From an uncultured Paracoccaceae bacterium (GTDB lineage Bacteria > Pseudomonadota > Alphaproteobacteria > Rhodobacterales > Rhodobacteraceae): a stretch of DNA of 64,000 bases. Position 1 is the stretch's first letter, and each line of letters opens with the position of its first letter. The notes beneath the pieces were generated by a model. That model was not told the origin of the DNA, did not search any database, and saw only the letters and a program-made list of their open reading frames with translations. The stretch is taken from NCBI GenBank assembly GCA_947497065.1, contig CANMEQ010000004.1:310001-374000 (forward strand), written 5' to 3'. Made by a program: the position numbers and the translations under genes. Positions 36,591-45,004 of the stretch are shown piece by piece.

Positions 36591-37214
36591 ATGACGTTTG
36601 AAGCATGGACCATATTCGCCGTGTTCTGGGCCGTGTTTGTCACAACGCCCGGTCCCAACGCGGTGAATTGTATTTCCAACGGGATGGCATTTGGGTTTGT
36701 GCGCAGCCTGCCGGCGGTGGCGGCGATTTTGACGCAAGCCTGTTTGTTTTTGGCCTTGTCCGCGTTTGGCGTGACGGCGTTGCTGACGGCCTCTGAAACG
36801 GCGTTTACCGTGGCCAAATTGGTGGGTGCTGTGTTTTTGATTGGGCTGGGCGTGCGAGGGTGGATGACGGCCACGACACCGCCCAAGGCCGAAACACCGG
36901 CTGGATCGATGTACCTGCGGGCCTTGGGGATTGCGACGATCAACCCCAAAAGTGTGGCCGGATATTTGGCGGCGTTTAGCCAGTTTGTGCAGCCGGATGT
37001 GCCGATTGGTCAGCAGATGTGGGTGATTGTGCCCACCGCGTTGACGCTGACCACGGTGAGTTATTGCACCTATACGGCGCTGGGCGCGGGATTGGGGCGG
37101 GCCGCGTTGGGCGCGGTTTTCAACGTATGGTTTCGCCGGGGGATGGCTGTTTGTTTCATCCTCTATGGCCTGTTGCTGGGGGCGTCGCATACGCCAGCGA
37201 GGGCGGGATCATGA
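36591..37214 (+). CDS. LysE family translocator
   Basis: A 207-residue inner-membrane exporter with about six helices. The signature is FVTTPGPNAVNCISNGMAFG near residues 14-35. Members (LysE/RhtB) export amino acids or related amines. It starts ten bases after the XRE-cupin stop, with a G-rich ribosome site, so both are probably one transcript and the exporter may relieve excess of the metabolite the regulator senses. Confidence 0.9.
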   Translation: MTFEAWTIFAVFWAVFVTTPGPNAVNCISNGMAFGFVRSLPAVAAILTQACLFLALSAFGVTALLTASETAFTVAKLVGAVFLIGLGVRGWMTATTPPKAETPAGSMYLRALGIATINPKSVAGYLAAFSQFVQPDVPIGQQMWVIVPTALTLTTVSYCTYTALGAGLGRAALGAVFNVWFRRGMAVCFILYGLLLGASHTPARAGS

Positions 37215-37301
37215 TGGCTTGCCTGTGCCGCGAGATTTTTACTGAACATCAAAACGATAGCGCGGGCTGTGGCCCGTACCGTGACCAATAGGAGACAACC
37301 A

Positions 37302-39752
37302 ATGGCAGATTTTCCAACTACGGCCCGCGTGGTCATTATCGGTGGTGGCGTGGTGGGCACGTCCGCCTTGTTTCATTTGGCGCGCGCCGGCTGGACGGAT
37401 TGCGTCTTGTTGGAGAAGAACGAGCTGACGGCGGGGTCGACGTGGCATGCGGCGGGCAATGTGCCGAACTTTGCGCCGAACTGGGCAATTATGAACATGC
37501 AGCGCTATGGTGCGGAATTGTATCGCGGGTTGGCCGAAGAGGTGGATTACCCGATGAACTACCACGTCACGGGGTCGGTGCGGTTGGCGCATTCCAAGCA
37601 GCGGATGCAGGAATTTGAAAAGATCAGCGGGCAGGCGTTGGCCCAAGGTTTGCAGATGGATGTGATGAGCCCGAAAGAGCTGCAAGAGTATCATCCGTTT
37701 ATCGAATTGCACGATCTGGAAGGGGGCATGTGGGACCCGTTGGATGGGGACATTGACCCAGCGCAACTGACCCAAGCCTTGGCCAAAGGCGCGCGCGACG
37801 CGGGTGGCCGGATTGAGCGGTTCAGCCCTGTGACGGGGATTGATCGCGATGGTGACGAGTGGATTGTGAAGACCGAAAAGGGCGATATTCGGTGTGAATA
37901 TGTGGTCAACTGTGCAGGCTATTATGCGCAGCGTGTGGGCGAGATGTTCAAGCCGTTTGGCGGGCGCACGGTGCCGATGGTGGTGATGTCTCACCAGTAT
38001 TTCCTGACCGGTCAGCTGCCTGAGCTGGAGGCTTGGACGAAGGAGAACGGGCGCAAGGTGCCGCTGCTGCGGGACCCGGATATCAGCTATTACCTGCGTC
38101 AGGATAAGAACGGTTTGAACCTTGGGCCATATGAGCGGAACTGTAAGGCGCATTGGGTGACGCCCGATGATCCGATGCCGGAGGATTTTTCATTCCAGTT
38201 GTATCCGGATGATTTGGAGCGATTGGAGTTCTACATCGAAGATGCGATGGCGCGTTTGCCGTTGTTGGGTGAGGGCGGTGTTGAGCGCAACATCAACGGG
38301 CCTATTCCCTATGCACCAGATGGTTTGCCGATGATTGGGCCGATGCCGGGTGTGAAAAACGCATTCGAGGCGCATTCGTTTACCTTTGGGATCGCGCAAG
38401 GCGGGGGTGCTGGCAAGGTTCTGGCCGAGTGGATTATGCACGGTGAGACAGAGATCGATATGTGGTCAGTCGATCCGCGCCGTTACACCGATTATGCGGA
38501 TCACGATTATTGTCTGTCGAAGGCGTTGGAAACGTATGGCCACGAATACGCCATGCATTTCCCACACCATGAATGGCCTGAAGGGCGCGACAAGAAGCAC
38601 TCTGCGCTGCACAGCCGGTTGGCCGATGCGGGCGCGCAGTTTGGCGCGTACAACGGGTGGGAGCGCGCCAATTGGTATGCACTGGACGGTGAAGATACCT
38701 CTGAAGAGGCGACGCAGACATGGGATCGCACAGGGCCATGGACAGCGGCGATCAAGCGCGAGGTTGAGGCGGTATCGACTGGATGTGGCATGTTGCCGAT
38801 CACGGGGTTCAGCCGGTATTCGATCAAAGGCGCTGGCGCCAAGGATTTTGTTGATGGTTTGACGGCATCCCGGTTGCCGAAACCGGGGCGTGTGACGCTG
38901 GCCTACTTCCCTGACAGCCGGGGCCGGATTTTGACGGAAACGTCGGTGATGGTGCATTCTGATGACGAGGTTGGATTGATCACGGCGGCTGTTGCCCAGT
39001 GGCACGATTACGAGATTTTCTCGCGGCAATTGCCCGAGGGTTTGACGATCACGGATCACACGACGGATGTGGAGTGTTTGTTGGTCACGGGGCCAAAGGC
39101 GCGCGATATTTTGGCGCCGCTGGTTGAGGGGCATGATTTGTCGAAGTCTTGGTTGTCCGTTTCGATGGAGGGCACGGTTGCTGGACAAGAGTGTGCGTTG
39201 ATCCGTGTGTCGTTCGCCGGTGAGCTGGGTTGGGAAATTCATGCAGAACCTGCCGCGATGCCCGCGATTTGGGATGCCTTGGCGGAGGCGGGTGTAACGC
39301 CGTTCGGGATGTATGCGCTGAATTCCATGCGGATCGAGAAAGGCTACCGTGCGTGGAAGGGCGATTTGTCGACCGATTACACGCTCTTGGAAGGTGGGTT
39401 GGACCGGTTTGTGAAGCTGGACAAACCTGTCGATTTCCCAGGCAAGGCGGCGTTGATGGCCGAGGTTGAGGCGGGCCGCAAGAAAGGGTTCGTCACGCTG
39501 GAGGTTGAAGCGGGCGACAAGGATGCGCCTTACATGGCGCCGATTTGGCATGGCGATGAGATTGTCGGTGAGGTCACGTCTTGTGCGATGGGATATCGGA
39601 CGGGCAAATGTGTCGCGCTGGGCATGGTGCGTGCAGATATGTTGTCAGTGGGCACAGAGCTGGAGGTTGATGTGTACGGGACGCGCCGTAAGGCCGTGGT
39701 GCAGGAAGATCAGCCGATGTGGGACCCTGCAAACGAACGTATTCGTGCGTAA
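37302..39752 (+). CDS. Dimethylglycine/sarcosine dehydrogenase-like flavoprotein (copy 1)
   Basis: An 816-residue enzyme with an N-terminal FAD-dependent amine oxidase domain (GGGVVGTSALFHLARAGW at 14-31), a central FAO_M-type segment and a C-terminal folate-binding GcvT region (about 440-810; VSFAGELGWEIHAE, SMRIEKGYRAWKGDLS). H49 in AGSTWHAAG aligns with the histidine that carries covalent FAD in mammalian DMGDH. It should oxidatively demethylate an N-methyl amine and pass the methyl group to tetrahydrofolate. GGAG precedes the ATG. With the next two genes it forms a likely glycine-betaine route. Confidence 0.9.
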   Translation: MADFPTTARVVIIGGGVVGTSALFHLARAGWTDCVLLEKNELTAGSTWHAAGNVPNFAPNWAIMNMQRYGAELYRGLAEEVDYPMNYHVTGSVRLAHSKQRMQEFEKISGQALAQGLQMDVMSPKELQEYHPFIELHDLEGGMWDPLDGDIDPAQLTQALAKGARDAGGRIERFSPVTGIDRDGDEWIVKTEKGDIRCEYVVNCAGYYAQRVGEMFKPFGGRTVPMVVMSHQYFLTGQLPELEAWTKENGRKVPLLRDPDISYYLRQDKNGLNLGPYERNCKAHWVTPDDPMPEDFSFQLYPDDLERLEFYIEDAMARLPLLGEGGVERNINGPIPYAPDGLPMIGPMPGVKNAFEAHSFTFGIAQGGGAGKVLAEWIMHGETEIDMWSVDPRRYTDYADHDYCLSKALETYGHEYAMHFPHHEWPEGRDKKHSALHSRLADAGAQFGAYNGWERANWYALDGEDTSEEATQTWDRTGPWTAAIKREVEAVSTGCGMLPITGFSRYSIKGAGAKDFVDGLTASRLPKPGRVTLAYFPDSRGRILTETSVMVHSDDEVGLITAAVAQWHDYEIFSRQLPEGLTITDHTTDVECLLVTGPKARDILAPLVEGHDLSKSWLSVSMEGTVAGQECALIRVSFAGELGWEIHAEPAAMPAIWDALAEAGVTPFGMYALNSMRIEKGYRAWKGDLSTDYTLLEGGLDRFVKLDKPVDFPGKAALMAEVEAGRKKGFVTLEVEAGDKDAPYMAPIWHGDEIVGEVTSCAMGYRTGKCVALGMVRADMLSVGTELEVDVYGTRRKAVVQEDQPMWDPANERIRA

Positions 39753-39787
39753 GACCCGTTTGTTTTGAATGTGATGGGGGGCCTTCC

Positions 39788-39839
39788 CGCCTCCCTTCCA
39801 CGCATTGCGTGTCACCCAAGGAGGCGCCGCTGCGCGGCG
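39788..39839 (+). repeat. Hairpin block before the homocysteine methyltransferase gene
   Basis: CGCCTCC pairs with GGAGGCG at 39788-39826 around an inner CACGC-ATT-GCGTG stem; an alternative stem CGCCGC-TGC-GCGGCG spans 39825-39839. The first right arm includes AAGGAGG, a ribosome-site-like sequence 22 bases before the ATG. It may be a REP-like element or leader structure. Confidence 0.5.
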
Positions 39840-39846
39840 AGTGCAT

Positions 39847-40725
39847 ATGACCGAGATTGTTTTGCTAGATGGCGGAATGGGGCAGGAGTTGGTTCACCGT
39901 GCGGGGGATCGGCCCACGCCGCTGTGGTCGACCCAAGTGATGATGGAGCACCCCGGTTTGGTGGCGCAGGTACATCGTGATTTCACGGCCGCCGGAGCCA
40001 CTGTGGCCACGACGAATACCTATGCGATCCACCGTGACCGGTTGAACGGGACGGAGTTTGAAGCGGAGTTCGAAGCCTTTTATGCGAAGGCGTTGGAGGA
40101 GGTGAAAACATCCAAGCCGTTGCGGGTTGCGGGGTCTATCGGGCCGTTGGGGGCCAGCTATCGTGCAGATGTTCAGCCGCCCCGTGATGATGCAGTGACG
40201 CTGTTGCGGGAAGTGGCGGAGCAGATGGCCGCTGACGTTGATTTTTTCTTGTGCGAGACGGTTGTTTCGGTCGAGCAGACGCGGGCGTTGGTGGAGGCGC
40301 TAGACGGGTTCGATGTGCCTTATTGGATTGCGTTTTCCGTGTCTGACACGGATGGGACCAAGTTGCGGTCGGGTGAGGATTTAGCCGAGGGCTTGGCCGC
40401 GGTTGGTGGCGCGGAAGCGGTGATGGTGAATTGTTCGGCGCCGGAGGCTATTCCGGCGGCGTTGGAGGTTTTGGGCGGTGGGGATTTGCCGTTTGGGGCC
40501 TATGCCAACGGATTTGAGCGGATCACGGAAGAGTTTTTGGAAGACAAGCCGACGGTTGATGCCCTGCGGATGCGGTGGAATTTCACGCCGGAGCTTTATG
40601 CGGATCACGTGATGGGGTGGATCGCGCAGGGGGCCACTGTTGTTGGGGGCTGCTGCGAGGTTGGGCCTGCACATATTGAAGAAATCGCCAGCCGTTTGCG
40701 GGCGGCGGGACATACAATCGTTTAA
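39847..40725 (+). CDS. Homocysteine S-methyltransferase family protein, probable betaine-homocysteine methyltransferase
   Basis: A 292-residue zinc enzyme of the BHMT/MmuM type, which moves a methyl group to homocysteine to make methionine. The N-terminal LLDGGMGQEL, and the zinc ligands C196 (MVNCSAPEA) and C269-C270 (VVGGCCEVGPAHI) are present. Placement between two dimethylglycine/sarcosine dehydrogenase-like genes points to glycine betaine as methyl donor; S-methylmethionine is the alternative. Ribosome site is weak (GGCGAG); a GTG at 39841 is possible. Confidence 0.88.
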   Translation: MTEIVLLDGGMGQELVHRAGDRPTPLWSTQVMMEHPGLVAQVHRDFTAAGATVATTNTYAIHRDRLNGTEFEAEFEAFYAKALEEVKTSKPLRVAGSIGPLGASYRADVQPPRDDAVTLLREVAEQMAADVDFFLCETVVSVEQTRALVEALDGFDVPYWIAFSVSDTDGTKLRSGEDLAEGLAAVGGAEAVMVNCSAPEAIPAALEVLGGGDLPFGAYANGFERITEEFLEDKPTVDALRMRWNFTPELYADHVMGWIAQGATVVGGCCEVGPAHIEEIASRLRAAGHTIV

Positions 40726-40737
40726 GGAGCGCTGAGA

Positions 40738-43176
40738 ATGGCTGATCTTCCGAACAAGGCACGTGTGGTAATTATTGGTGGGGGTGTGATTGGCTGTTCG
40801 GTGGCCTATCACCTGACCAAGCAAGGGTGGACCGATGTTGTTTTGTTGGAGCGCAAGCAGCTGACATCGGGCACGACGTGGCATGCGGCCGGGTTGATTG
40901 CCCAGCTGCGGGCGACGCAGAATATGACCAAGTTGGCGAAGTACAGCCAAGAGTTATACGGCACGTTGGAAGAGGAGACGGGTGTTGCGACGGGGTTCAA
41001 GCGTGTCGGATCTATCACGGCGGCATTGACCGAGGAGCGGCGCGAGGAGATTTTCCGGCAGGCGGCCATGGCACGCGCGTTTGGTGTTGAGGCGGAAGAG
41101 ATTTCGCCCGCTGAGGTGAAGGCGAAGTACGAACATCTGAACATCGATGGCGTGACGGGAGGCGTGTATTTGCCGTTGGATGGTCAGGGCGACCCGGCCA
41201 ATATCGCATTGGCGCTGGCCAAGGGTGCGCGGCAGCGCGGTGCGGTTGTGAAGGAGCGCGTGAAGGCCACGGGTGTGGCGCGCGAGGGCCGCCGGATTAC
41301 TGGTGTGCATTGGGAAGATGAGACGGGTCAGGGCACGATCAGCTGTGAGCATGTTGTGAACTGTGCGGGCATGTGGGGCCGTGAGGTGGGGCAGATGTTG
41401 GGCACATCGGTGCCGCTACAGGCCTGCGAGCATTTCTACATCGTGACCGAGGCGATCAAGGGATTGACGCAGATGCCGGTGCTGCGTGTGCCGGATGAAT
41501 GTGCCTATTATAAGGAGGACGCGGGCAAGATTTTGCTAGGTGCGTTCGAGCCGAAGTCGAAACCGTGGGGGCCGATCCCGCAGGATTTCGAATTTGATCA
41601 ATTGCCTGAGGATTTCGACCATTTCGAGCCTATTTTGGAGCAGGCGTGCGAGCGCATGCCGATGTTGGCTGAGGCTGGCATTCACACGTTTTTCAATGGG
41701 CCTGAAAGCTTTACGCCCGATGATGCCTATCATTTGGGCCTGTGCCCTGAGATGGACAATGTGTGGGTGGCCGCCGGGTTCAATTCGATCGGGATTCAAT
41801 CAGCGGGCGGGGCCGGGATGGCCTTGGCGCAGTGGATGGATGCGGGTGAGAAGCCGTTTGATTTGGGCGATGTGGATATTGGCCGGATGCAACCGTTTCA
41901 AGGGAACAAAACCTATCTGGTGGATCGCGCGTCCGAGACATTGGGGCTGCTTTATGCCGATCACTTCCCGTACCGTCAGAAGGCGACATCGCGGGGTGTG
42001 CGGCGCACGCCGTTCCATCATCATTTGATCCAAGAGGGTGCGGTGATGGGGGAATTGGCCGGATGGGAGCGTGCCAATTGGTACGCAAACGAAGGGCAGA
42101 CGCCGGAATATGCCTATTCGTGGAAACGCCAAAACTTCTTTGGCAATGTGGCGGCGGAACATAAGGCGGTGCGCGAGAATGTGGGCATGTATGACATGTC
42201 GTCGTTCGGGAAGATCCGCGTGGAAGGGCCTGATGCAGAGGCGTTTTTGAATTATGTTGGCGGGGGGGATTATTCCTGTCCGGTGGGCAAGATCGTCTAC
42301 ACGCAGTTCCTGAACAATCGCGGTGGGATTGAGGCGGATGTGACGGTGACGCGCTTGTCCGAGCTGGCCTATTTGGTCGTGACGCCTGCGGCCACGCGCT
42401 ATGCCGATCAGGTTTGGATGGAGCGGAACAAGGGTGATTTCAACGTCGTGATCACCGATGTGACGGCGGGTGAAGGTGTGCTGGCGGTGATGGGGCCGAA
42501 CAGCCGGACATTGCTACAAGCGGTGTCGCCTGCGGATTTCAGCAACGCTGTGAACCCGTTTGGTACGGCCCAGGAGATTGAGATTGGTATGGGCGTCGCT
42601 CGGGTGCACCGCGTGACCTACGTGGGTGAGCTGGGCTGGGAAGTGTATGTGAGCGCTGATCAGGCGGGGCATGTGTTTGAGACGCTGCGCGACGCCGGGC
42701 GCGACATGGATTTGAAGCTGTGCGGGATGCACATGATGGACACCTGCCGCATTGAAAAAGGGTTCCGGCATTTTGGCCATGACATCACCTGTGAGGATCA
42801 TGTGATGGAAGCGGGGCTAGGGTTTGCGGTGAAGAAAGATAAGCCGTCGTTCATCGGGCGCGAGGCCGTGTTGGCGAAAGCTGAGACGGGTTTGGAGAAC
42901 CGGATGGTGCAATTCAAGCTGACGGACCCGGAGCCGCTGTTGTATCACAACGAGCCGATTCTGCGTGATGGTGAGATTGTGGGGTATCTGTCGTCTGGCG
43001 GGTATGGTCACACGTTGGGCGGGGCTATGGGCCTTGGGTATGTGCCGTGCAAAGGCGAGACGGCGGCGGATGTGTTGGCATCGACCTATGAGATTGATGT
43101 GATGGGCACGAAGGTGCGGGCCGAGGCATCGCTCAAGCCGATGTACGACCCGAAATCAGAACGCGTTAAAGTATAG
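40738..43176 (+). CDS. Dimethylglycine/sarcosine dehydrogenase-like flavoprotein (copy 2)
   Basis: An 812-residue paralogue of the 37302-39752 product with the same layout: FAD fold (GGGVIGCSVAYHLTKQGW), H49 in SGTTWHAAGL for covalent FAD, and GcvT folate domain (YVGELGWEVYVSADQ, DTCRIEKGFRHFGHDIT). The two differ clearly in the active-site stretch after WHAAG, so they probably act on different substrates, for example dimethylglycine and sarcosine; which is which cannot be read. GGAG lies 12 bases after the methyltransferase stop. Confidence 0.9.
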   Translation: MADLPNKARVVIIGGGVIGCSVAYHLTKQGWTDVVLLERKQLTSGTTWHAAGLIAQLRATQNMTKLAKYSQELYGTLEEETGVATGFKRVGSITAALTEERREEIFRQAAMARAFGVEAEEISPAEVKAKYEHLNIDGVTGGVYLPLDGQGDPANIALALAKGARQRGAVVKERVKATGVAREGRRITGVHWEDETGQGTISCEHVVNCAGMWGREVGQMLGTSVPLQACEHFYIVTEAIKGLTQMPVLRVPDECAYYKEDAGKILLGAFEPKSKPWGPIPQDFEFDQLPEDFDHFEPILEQACERMPMLAEAGIHTFFNGPESFTPDDAYHLGLCPEMDNVWVAAGFNSIGIQSAGGAGMALAQWMDAGEKPFDLGDVDIGRMQPFQGNKTYLVDRASETLGLLYADHFPYRQKATSRGVRRTPFHHHLIQEGAVMGELAGWERANWYANEGQTPEYAYSWKRQNFFGNVAAEHKAVRENVGMYDMSSFGKIRVEGPDAEAFLNYVGGGDYSCPVGKIVYTQFLNNRGGIEADVTVTRLSELAYLVVTPAATRYADQVWMERNKGDFNVVITDVTAGEGVLAVMGPNSRTLLQAVSPADFSNAVNPFGTAQEIEIGMGVARVHRVTYVGELGWEVYVSADQAGHVFETLRDAGRDMDLKLCGMHMMDTCRIEKGFRHFGHDITCEDHVMEAGLGFAVKKDKPSFIGREAVLAKAETGLENRMVQFKLTDPEPLLYHNEPILRDGEIVGYLSSGGYGHTLGGAMGLGYVPCKGETAADVLASTYEIDVMGTKVRAEASLKPMYDPKSERVKV

Positions 43177-43178
43177 AT

Positions 43179-43394
43179 ATGGCACGCGTGGATGTGGTGA
43201 AATGGATCGCGACCGTGATCCAATTGATTGGCTATGCCCTGACCGGGCTGAATATCGTGCCATGGAATGTGCTGGCCTTTGTGGTGGGTATTATTCTTTG
43301 GTTTGTCGTGGGCGTCATGTGGAAGGATCGCGCGATTATGGTCGTGCATATTGGGGCGCTGATGGCACTGGTTGGTGGGTATCTCAATTCGTGA
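43179..43394 (+). CDS. Small membrane protein (DUF6552-like)
   Basis: A 71-residue protein beginning three bases after the second demethylating flavoprotein gene, within the same apparent transcript. It has three short hydrophobic segments (ATVIQLIGYALTGLNIVPWN, VLAFVVGIILWFVVGVMW, VVHIGALMALVGGYL). I associate it, from memory only, with a small Rhodobacteraceae family numbered DUF6552. Function is unknown; position suggests a link with betaine or sarcosine metabolism. Confidence 0.75.
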   Translation: MARVDVVKWIATVIQLIGYALTGLNIVPWNVLAFVVGIILWFVVGVMWKDRAIMVVHIGALMALVGGYLNS

Positions 43395-43463
43395 TGTGCT
43401 ATCTGCCAATTATTGATCAAGAAGCGGGTTTTCATAGGGTGAACCATATGCGCTAGTGCGCAG

Positions 43464-44357
43464 ATGAAAAATGTAAGCCCAAAAAATGAAGACACCTTGC
43501 GCGGATTTGGGTTCGCGTTGTCCGCCTATTTGTTCTGGGGCTTTTTGCCGCTGTACCTGAAGATGGTGGATCACATTCCAGCCGGTGAGGTTTTGGCCCA
43601 CCGCGTGATTTGGTCTGTGCCGATTGCCGGATTTGTTTTGATGTTGATGGGGCGGACCAGTGATATTGGCCGCGTGTTGCGCGATCCGCGCAGTTTGGCG
43701 ATGGGGCTGGTGACCGCGTTTTTGGTTTCCATCAACTGGGGCGTTTATGTTTGGGCGATCGCGGCGGAGCGCACATTGGATGCGGCGCTGGGCTATTACA
43801 TCAACCCGCTGTTTTCGGTGTTTCTGGGCTACGCGTTGTTGGGCGAGACGCTGACGAAATTGCAGTGGGGTGCAGTTGGCCTTGCGGCCTGTGCGGTGAT
43901 CGTTTTGACGGTCGAGACAGGATCGTTGCCATGGCCCGCGTTGGTGCTGATGGTGAGCTGGGGGTTCTACGCCTATTTCAAGAAATCCCTGCCGATTGGG
44001 CCGAACCAAGGGTTCTTGTTGGAAGTGCTGATTATGACACCGTTTGCATTGGCCTATTTGATTTGGATGTACCTGTCTGGCGTGGGGCATTTTGTACCGC
44101 TGAGCGTTGATATGTGGCTGTTGATGGGGTGTGGTGTGGTCACGGCGGTGCCGTTGATGCTGTATGCCAATGGGGCCAAGGGGCTGCGGATGACGACGAT
44201 TGCGATGATGCAATATATCGCGCCGACGCTGATTATGGTGATGGCTGTGTTTGTGTTCAAAGAGCCGTTTGGCACGGCGCGAGCGATTGCGTTTCCGATG
44301 ATTTGGGCTGCGTTGGGGTTGTATAGCTATTCGATGTTCCGTAGCCGGAAGGCATGA
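43464..44357 (+). CDS. rarD: EamA family transporter RarD
   Basis: A 297-residue permease with ten hydrophobic helices. The signatures are SAYLFWGFLPLYLKMV, EVLAHRVIWS and YINPLFSVFLGYALLGE, characteristic of RarD. Substrate is unknown (chloramphenicol resistance was linked to E. coli and Pseudomonas copies). Its stop overlaps the next start by four bases. Confidence 0.9.
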   Translation: MKNVSPKNEDTLRGFGFALSAYLFWGFLPLYLKMVDHIPAGEVLAHRVIWSVPIAGFVLMLMGRTSDIGRVLRDPRSLAMGLVTAFLVSINWGVYVWAIAAERTLDAALGYYINPLFSVFLGYALLGETLTKLQWGAVGLAACAVIVLTVETGSLPWPALVLMVSWGFYAYFKKSLPIGPNQGFLLEVLIMTPFALAYLIWMYLSGVGHFVPLSVDMWLLMGCGVVTAVPLMLYANGAKGLRMTTIAMMQYIAPTLIMVMAVFVFKEPFGTARAIAFPMIWAALGLYSYSMFRSRKA

Positions 44358-45004
44358 GCACAGAGTATACGCCACCGACCGACCCCTTAGATATTCTTCA
44401 CGCCGATCATGAGATTTTGATCGTGAACAAGCCGTCTGGCCTGTTGTCTGTGCCGGGCAAGGGGCCGCATTTGGCGGATTGTTTGATTGCGCGCATTCAG
44501 GATGTGTTTCCGCAGGCGTTGTTGATTCATCGGTTGGATCGGGACACATCCGGTGTGATGGTGTTTGCCCTGACGCCCCATGCGCAGCGGCACATCGGGT
44601 TGCAGTTTGAAAAACGCCAAACCAAGAAAACCTATGTGGCCCGTGTGGCGGGGCGGTTGGAGCCGAAGACCGGCACGGTGGATTTGCCGTTGATCGTGGA
44701 TTGGCCGAACCGGCCCAAACAGATGGTTTGTCATGAGACCGGCAAGGCGGCGCAGACCGATTGGCGGGTGATGAACGCGACCGATGCGGAGAGCCGTGTG
44801 CGGATGTTCCCCAAGACGGGACGCAGCCATCAATTGCGGGTGCATATGTTGGCGCTGGGTCATCCGATTTTGGGAGACCCGTTTTACGCCGAAGGGCCTG
44901 CGCGGGATGATCATGCGCGGTTGATGCTGCATTCAGAAGAATTGCGGTTGCGGCACCCTGACGGGGGTGAGGGCATTCGGTTTCGGGCTAAGGCGCCGTT
45001 TTAG
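44354..45004 (+). CDS. RluA-family pseudouridine synthase
   Basis: A 216-residue RNA pseudouridine synthase. The catalytic aspartate is in LIHRLDRDTSGVMVFAL; GKPxGLLSVPGKG-like and GRSHQLRVHMLALGHPILGD segments follow. There is no N-terminal S4 domain, as in E. coli RluA, which modifies 23S rRNA 746 and tRNA 32; the target here is inferred only. ATGA overlap with rarD and four-base overlap with the convergent kinase-like gene. Confidence 0.92.
   Translation: MSTEYTPPTDPLDILHADHEILIVNKPSGLLSVPGKGPHLADCLIARIQDVFPQALLIHRLDRDTSGVMVFALTPHAQRHIGLQFEKRQTKKTYVARVAGRLEPKTGTVDLPLIVDWPNRPKQMVCHETGKAAQTDWRVMNATDAESRVRMFPKTGRSHQLRVHMLALGHPILGDPFYAEGPARDDHARLMLHSEELRLRHPDGGEGIRFRAKAPF

Noticed and set aside
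37215-37301. CGGGC-TGTG-GCCCG stem before the first flavoprotein gene, considered as a riboswitch
   Set aside because: No glycine or SAM riboswitch consensus could be found by eye; a single 5-bp stem is not evidence.
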